The translations under genes were made by a program, and so were the position numbers. This document shows, in pieces, positions 58,454 through 64,000 of a stretch of 64,000 nt of DNA. Source of the DNA: Melampsora larici-populina 98AG31 (Eukaryota > Basidiomycota > Pucciniomycetes > Pucciniales > Melampsoraceae); NCBI RefSeq assembly GCF_000204055.1, contig NW_006768829.1, positions 453,232-517,231 of the forward strand, given 5' to 3'. The notes beneath the pieces were generated by a model, which searched no databases, was not told where the DNA came from, and worked only from the letters and a program-made list of their open reading frames with translations. Within the stretch, counting starts at the first letter, position 1, and each line of letters opens with the position of its first letter.

Positions 58454-61400
58454 TTAATTTTTAAGACATCGACCGCCAAAACCTTCAATAGCTTCATTCA
58501 CTTCTGTATACTTGTGTGCTAGAGGGACCCGCTGACGCCACCATAGGCGAGAACCAACGCAATATTTGATTGTACGAGGTACCAGGCGCACTCTGTCGGA
58601 CGAACATATATCAGCTGCTGCTGAAAACGTTCGTTCGACTATTGCTGAGCTTGCGGAGGGACTGAGGTAGTCTTGCGCTAGGGAGGCCAGGACAGGAAAT
58701 GCCCCACAGTGAACCTGTAAATGTTTTCATCGTCAGCACAAAGTCGAAAACAGAAATGAAATAGAGGTTGATAGAAAATCTTACACTCCACCATGGCAAA
58801 ACTGCTTTGGTCTCTCGTGCGTTGTCTTTAACAGACATGGGATGTGTTCCTTTGAGATAAGTGTCAATCTCGTTCGACTCCACCTCAGCATCTTGAGCCT
58901 TGAAAAGTTGAAACAAATTTTCGGATTCGACTTCCTTTGTAGATGTAGATGCTGTAGTCGGGGTGACTATAGGAGGACACTGAGTTGATTTGGCCTGAAT
59001 TGTTTTTGCAAGCTCTGTCTTGTGATTATCAAATTTATCTTGTAATAATTTTCAAGATCGATTAGTAATTTCATGCTCTGGACCAAAGGCACGTTCAAAG
59101 AATTGGACTCAAAAAAATGGGTTCAGCATGGTTGCCATGACTGTCGTATCACACTGCAGAGCCTCCTCCATGTACCTGTCCACGCGCGCTTGCATTGATT
59201 GTATCATAGGAAGTAGAGCGTCCCCTAACAAGAGTTCTTGAACCCGAGAGGCGAGGTGAACCTTGAGGGCGTAAAACTTGGGTATAACCAAACATCCTGT
59301 GGGTCCGTCACCCTCCATAAGTTTGGTGAGAGACAAAAATGGCTTCGATGATATTGGGTGGGTGTCAGCCAAGTTCGTGACTCAAGTAATATAATGAAAT
59401 AAACTCACAGCAAGTTCCGTGGTCAGCTCCTCAAGGGCACTCCAGTCGTCTGGAGTAAAATAGATCTCGTGAAAGTATCCGCGTGGCTTAGTGCTCCCCC
59501 ACTGCCAGCATTAAATAGGTTCCCTGGTCGGAACATGACCTAGGCTGGGAATATCATTGAGAGAAGAATGGAGAATCAAATCATCTTACACTGCACATCT
59601 GAGCCATAAAGCATACACTACATATGTGCAAACATCTGAGTAAATCCTTAGCTATCAGCTACATACAGGTCCGCTCAGTTATCTGCTCATCTAGATAAGA
59701 AAATCATGTGTAATACATGCTGTAACTTTGTTCAGATTGAGACGCACATTTCAAAATATTGACTACATATATCACAATGGCTACTCAGGAAATATTCATG
59801 GAACTGTGTAACAGTAGCAGAATGGGAATCTGATCACTAGGACCCGTATTCCCATCTGGGAACCTCTTTAATGCTGGCAGTGCCCTTTCGTCGCTTCTTC
59901 TTAGACTTCAACAGCTCCAGGTCATCGGCTAACAGCTTGTTCACAACCTGTAATGCAAAGAAACATCAATTAATGTTCATTCACTATGAATCAAAAAAAG
60001 AAAGAACTTACTTTCTTTGCCTGGACCAACCTATTAAGCGAATCAAATTCTGCATTACATCGAGTGGCGTTGTAACCTGGTGTCAATGGCAAAACTTTCA
60101 GGTTCATGCCTTTGGCTATGCGTGCGAAGTGTCGTCTCCATGCTGCAGAACGAGCTACACGACATGATATGAAGTTGGCCTGTATCAAAAAACAAAGATA
60201 AAAGGATTAGTTTATCCAACTGAATTGGTAGAGCAAGGAATGATCTTACCTTACTGGTCAAACCATTCATTCGATTCGCCTGCTTTCGTGAAGCAGTAGT
60301 GTGGTACTTACTAGCCACAGAATTATCAGGCAGAGTTTTGGCTAAACTCTCCACTTGGTCCTCATTAATATCATCTTCTGCGTTAAAGTCCGGAGGTACT
60401 TCTAGATCTTCTTCGCCCTCAGAGTCGTGATCAGTATCGACTTTGTCAGGAGCTGGGTGGTCATCCTCAAGATCAATCAAGATAGGTGTTGATGTGCTAC
60501 TCTTGTCTTCATCCTCCTCGGCAATGACCGGGAGTGTTGCTGAGAATGGAAACACTGCAAGGAAATCTTCTCGCTCTTAATTCCGCGATGGAGTGGCTCC
60601 ACCGAGTTCCTCCAATCCTCCTTTAACAGTTGAAGACAATTTGTGCAAAAAGCACCGTGCGTAGTCAGTATTAGGATTCCATGTGTATGCTTCATCTTGA
60701 GGTGACATGATTGCTTCTGATGTTTCTTCGGAATCGAGTTTTTCTTCCTCGTGCAAAGAGAAAAGGGTGTGCATTTCATTCGCCATAGTAATATTGTTTG
60801 AACCGGAGTCTGTGACCTGGGCAAGCATGTGGTTTTTTTAAATAAAATTAGGTAAGTAATGAATGAGCAAAACGAAGAAGACAAAAATAATTGCCAACTT
60901 ATCTTATATTGAAGTCGATGTTTTTTCATAAAGTGCACTAAGGGCTGTGCAAGCCATACCCCTTTATGATGCCAAGCTATTAGTTTCAACGTTAGGTGTC
61001 GAACCTGGTATTGCCAATCCTTGTCGATGAAGGTTACCGCCGCTCCTAAAAATGCATGTATGTTGTTATGTGTCGTCCATCCATCATGGATCAGTGTAAA
61101 TTTACCAGTGTTGTTCTGTAGTAGGACACCATACATTGATTTCAGCTTGTATAACTATAACTTATATTATAATAGTTTTGAAAAATGAAAATAATTACTC
61201 ACTTTGATTTCGTTCAATACCGTATCTTGAAATGAAGCATGAATTCCAGCAGCTTCTCTGGCTACCCACGTTCTTCCGAGGATCTTTGTGTCACGCCTAG
61301 TATACCGAAAAGCAGCTCGTAGTAAAGGGTCTTCAATACGGTTCCAAGGTAAGGCCTCAGAAAGGATCCAAACAGCTAGTATCTGGTTGAGAACGTCGTT

Positions 61401-62274
61401 CTTGAAGGGAAGCTTGCTATCGAAAAATTCAGGAATTTGTTGCTGGCCATTAGAAGCAACTGTGAGCTCAAAAACAGTGGGTGGAAGACAGAGTCCACTA
61501 TCGATGGCCTTCTGTCGTTCTCGACACGGGTACCGAATGCGTTTCTTGTTGTATCCATCCCAATGGATCTTGAGGTTGTTTAAAGAGTCGGGAACAACAC
61601 GAACGAGCTTTTTGCACCAAAGACATGGATAAGATAACGGTTTACCGTTGGGATCCTGAGAATAGAATATACTATTGGTAAGAAAGAGATTCAAAAGAAA
61701 ATATTGATATATGACATCTGATTCTTACATCTCCTTTTTTGTGTTCAGGTGATCCAAAGTATTCAACTGGAGCAGGATAATCTGGCTCCTCCTCAGCATC
61801 ATCTGCCAGGACCTTGGCTCTTTTTGCTTTCTGACGATCATTGAGTCCATCATCTGAATCTTGATTCATTTCCGATTGAGATGGATCGTGTTGACTAGGA
61901 GGTGGCTATCAAAATCAATACATACCATGTCAGTAACGGTGATAACATTGTACTAAGAGCTTGCTCACCTTATTTGTGTCTGTTGACACTTGTTTTCTCT
62001 TCTTACGAGTTGCTACCTGGGTTGAAACGGGGGAACTGATTGTTGACTTTTCAGCGGTCACCGATTGTTTCTTCTTGCGCGTGCCAGGCCTAGATCCAGT
62101 TGATTGGGGGAGAGGTATAGTTAACCGGCTATCAGAGGAAGGCTGTACCATTCCTGGTAAGCCCTTGCGAGGTGTTGGAGGACTTTTGGAGCAACAAAGA
62201 GTTGATGATACAGGTATAGACGAGTTTGACTCTGACTCCGACACATCGGATTGTGGATTGGGGGGACTAGCCAT
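58454..62274 (-). pseudogene. hAT transposase with two TGA stops
   Basis: Multi-exon minus-strand gene. N-terminus Ser/Pro/Lys-rich (start 62274, exon to 61969); acidic exon with DDAEEEPDYPAP; BED-like zinc finger (YPCLWCKKLVRV, LKIHWDGYNKK); WILSEALPWNRIEDP; catalytic region FTLIHDGWTTHNNIHAFLG and VTDSGSNNITMANEM; RSAAWRRHFARIAKG; YFTPDDWSALEELT; and the C-terminal dimerisation domain FPVLASLAQDYLSPSASSAI, VERTFSAAAD. The short intron at about 60555-60605 restores frame between GLEELG and VFPFSATL. Two in-frame TGA codons (59109-59111, 59052-59054) lie in NPFF*VQFFERAFGPEHEI and TNRS*KLLQ, where CGA (Arg) would fit; both are TpCpG to TpTpG changes. So the transposase is probably dead. Confidence 0.8.
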
Positions 62275-62679
62275 CCTACCGATTGCAATTATAAAAATAG
62301 TTTGATTGAGATTTGAGTTGAAGGTGTTTGTGAACAGATGGAAAATAAGATGAGTCGAAGGATGTGATTGAAAAGTGAGAATAATAACGTGATTGTAGTT
62401 GAAACTGTGAAAAGGAGGAGGGAAATAGACACAAAAGAAGCTTGAGCTTGAAATCGAAGGAAACTCGGAATCGAAGTTGAAGGTCTGTTTGTCTTTCATC
62501 TTCGAGTAAATCAGGTTGAATCGCTTCCAGATTGGGTGAGATCTTCCAAAGGAGGCCATCGTTGGACGGAGAAGCAAGGAGTTGTATGTTTGAGTGACTA
62601 GATCGAGTTGTTATCTACCAATCGGGAGCTAGCAGTGGAAGTCCCAGGAGGCAAGGTTGGACCCTCGTTTCTGACCCCC

Positions 62680-62852
62680 GTTGCGGACAACGGGGCCACA
62701 ACCGCAAAGCAACGGGTACTCTATGCTCGCCCCAAGGGGCAACGCAACAGGCAAAGGTGCGGCACGGTGCGCTGCGGTGCGTCGCCCCTGTTTTCCGTTG
62801 CTCGGCGTTGCTTGACGTTGCACACGTTGAGCAACGCACCAGCCCAACGTTG
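62680..62852. repeat. hAT right subterminal GCAACG cluster
   Basis: GC-rich end with about nine GCAACG/CGTTGC hexamers, mirroring the left end. Confidence 0.6.
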
Positions 62853-62995
62853 CTAGGAGTACTCCTATGCCAAACATACTTGCATCGCCAACCCATCCCA
62901 CTCTTTCCGGCTTTATTGCCGGGATTATACTTCACGGTTCAAAGTGTGAGGGTTGGGTATTCAAAAGAGTACTCAAGACTTACTAAAATGGCAAG
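62853..62995 (-). pseudogene. Retroelement RNase H, 5' part
   Basis: Minus-strand SLEYSFEYPTLTL, a TGA, then TVKYNPGNKAGK and GMGWVGDASMFGIGVLL, with the first catalytic Asp region of RNase H (GDAS). It is continuous in frame with the part at 58079-58085 once one copy of the target duplication is removed. Confidence 0.75.
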
Positions 62996-63239
62996 GTATG
63001 TTGGTAAATTTTGATAATTAAAGTTATATTTCAAATATAATGTATTACAATAAATTTATTAAGAAAGGAGAGAAAGGGGAAGAGGGGAACTGGTCTGTTT
63101 GGATACACCCAGACAGACTACAGTTAAATGACTCCTAAAAAGGAGGTTCAAGGTTTTAATTATAAGATGTTATAATTGTTGAAAACTGGATCCAAGGCTC
63201 CCCTTCAATCTTTCAGGTAACAGATTGAAGAGTGATATG

Positions 63240-63490
63240 GAGGTCACTAACCTGGTTGTGATAAAGTCACCAACTTATAGTTATTCAAGAGGTCACTAAC
63301 CTGGAGTTGATGTAGGTCACTAACCTGTAGTTGTTCTGAAGGTACACTAACCTATGAGTTGATATAGGTCACTAACCTGTAGTTTTTCTGAAGGTACACT
63401 AACCTATGAGTTGATATAGGTCACTAACCTGTAGTTGTTCTGAAGGTGACTAACCTGATTGTTTATTGGAAGGGCACTAACCTAGTACAA
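63240..63490. repeat. Minisatellite, about nine units of 26 bp
   Basis: Head-to-tail units with the core 'ggtcactaacct' followed by alternating 'gtagttgttctgaa' and 'atgagttgatata' tails, so a 52-bp higher-order period is visible in the middle. Variation is concentrated in the first and last units. Confidence 0.9.
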
Positions 63491-64000
63491 GGGTTCTACT
63501 TGAGGGAAGTAGAGGATTCAAAGGGGGAAGAATAAGATTACTTTATCTTTTAGTCAGGAATATACTTTAAAGATATGAAGTGAATCACTAGTCTTATATT
63601 TATAAGACTTTTGATTATGTACTTCAAAGGAACTTTAAAGTGTTCTTTAAAAGAGTTGTGTAATAAAATGCTTGAGGGACAATCCCTGAAGGCTGAGAGA
63701 GGAGGGGTTTATATACTCTCCTCTCCAAACCTAATTGTAGTGATATTTGTTTGTATCATTACTATGGTTTAGGGTTTAATGATTACTATTAATTATTATT
63801 ATTATTAATATTACATAATTACATATACGTGTTATGTAATTTATGTAGTATAAGCACTTTAACTCTTGACACTGAGTTATAAGGTGTAATTGGTGTTTTA
63901 TTACGTATTACATATGTTTTTAAATGTATATGTATATGTAATTGATGTTTGTATATGTTTTATTATATGTTAAATGTGTTTTATAAGCTGTATGTACATG
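63491..64000. other. AT-rich right edge, no gene seen
   Basis: Very AT-rich, with TAT/ATT runs (63775-63830) and a 'gtttatatactctcctctcc' TATA-like stretch near 63708. No frame of note. It could be the end of another mobile element cut by the window. Confidence 0.35.

Larger units (their letters stand above)
58086..62852 (-). mobile_element. hAT DNA transposon, 4767 bp
   Basis: Terminal inverted repeats CAACGATGGGCCGGTGCG (left) and CAACGTTGGGCTGGTGCG (right, reverse complement), flanked by CTAGGAG on both sides (58079-58085, 62853-62859). hAT target duplications are usually 8 bp; here 7 bp match exactly. The outer 150-200 bp at each end carry many GCAACG/CGTTGC copies and are much GC-richer than the interior. 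Codes for one transposase on the minus strand. Confidence 0.88.
55606..62995 (-). mobile_element. DIRS/Ngaro-like tyrosine-recombinase retroelement, interrupted
   Basis: Minus-strand element with RNase H (split by a hAT insertion), then a tyrosine recombinase, then direct repeats. No reverse transcriptase was found on the 5' side, where a minisatellite begins near 63240, so the element is 5'-truncated. The right flank of the hAT reads GWVGDASMFGIGVLL and the left flank continues DFGWTRFELKDNWKT in the same frame. This class uses a tyrosine recombinase instead of an integrase. Confidence 0.78.

Noticed and set aside
63240..63490. Reading the 26-bp array as a CRISPR or as telomeric repeats
   Set aside because: Units are directly adjacent with no unique spacers, the organism is eukaryotic, and the core is ggtcactaacct rather than the fungal ccctaa telomere unit.
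1..64000. tRNA or rRNA genes
   Set aside because: No cloverleaf with matching A and B boxes and no rRNA core sequence was noticed by eye; a tRNA scan would be decisive.

Overview
The window looks like nuclear DNA of a basidiomycete, most likely a rust fungus (Pucciniales). The genes carry many short GT-AG introns of roughly 50-110 bp and AT-rich codons. There are several small secreted proteins without known domains, an RNAi Argonaute, and transposons whose stop codons sit at C-to-T changes, often in TpCpG. The genus cannot be fixed from sequence alone. Exon joins below were worked out by hand; for ten multi-exon genes the joined exons close exactly on a multiple of three.

Layout. 1-2.2 kb: gene-poor, old repeats. 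2.26-14.7 kb: a compact housekeeping block holding a DHHC palmitoyltransferase (-), the mitoribosome assembly factor Rsm22/METTL17 (-), the Dsk2/ubiquilin shuttle (+) and a 28-exon Argonaute (+). 14.7-33.1 kb: accessory DNA with a small secreted protein, a 443-residue secreted protein, an unknown 172-residue gene, a UMP/CMP-kinase pseudogene, and a two-copy segmental duplication (about 24.6-28.6 and 29.1-32.0 kb). Each duplicate carries one member of a small secreted-protein family, dead in the first copy and open in the second. The second copy ends in an intact Pfa3-like DHHC gene; the first holds only a decayed piece of it. 33-39 kb: gene-poor, with one arm (35.3-36.6 kb) of a nearly identical inverted duplication whose other arm lies at 53.8-55.2 kb. 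39.2-46.8 kb: second housekeeping block with mitoribosomal bL31m (-), COG2 (+), the GID/CTLH ubiquitin-ligase subunit Gid9/Fyv10 (-) and an unknown coiled-coil gene (+). 48-51 kb: a small secreted protein and a decaying guanine deaminase. 55.6-64 kb: nested transposons, in which a 4.77-kb hAT element with terminal inverted repeats and a target duplication sits inside the RNase H domain of a DIRS/Ngaro-like tyrosine-recombinase retroelement, followed by a 26-bp minisatellite.

The genes form no pathway or operon. Themes that recur are protein palmitoylation and Golgi traffic (two DHHC enzymes, COG2), ubiquitin-dependent degradation (Dsk2, Gid9), mitochondrial translation (Rsm22, bL31m), and small-RNA silencing beside abundant transposons.

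The strongest leads are: an Argonaute that keeps Asp-Glu-Asp of the slicer site but has Cys-Arg-Tyr-Cys where His-Tyr-His is expected; an 8-nt micro-exon that carries the catalytic cysteine of a DHHC enzyme; the young inverted gene pair with replacement-biased divergence; and the nested retroelement/hAT structure.
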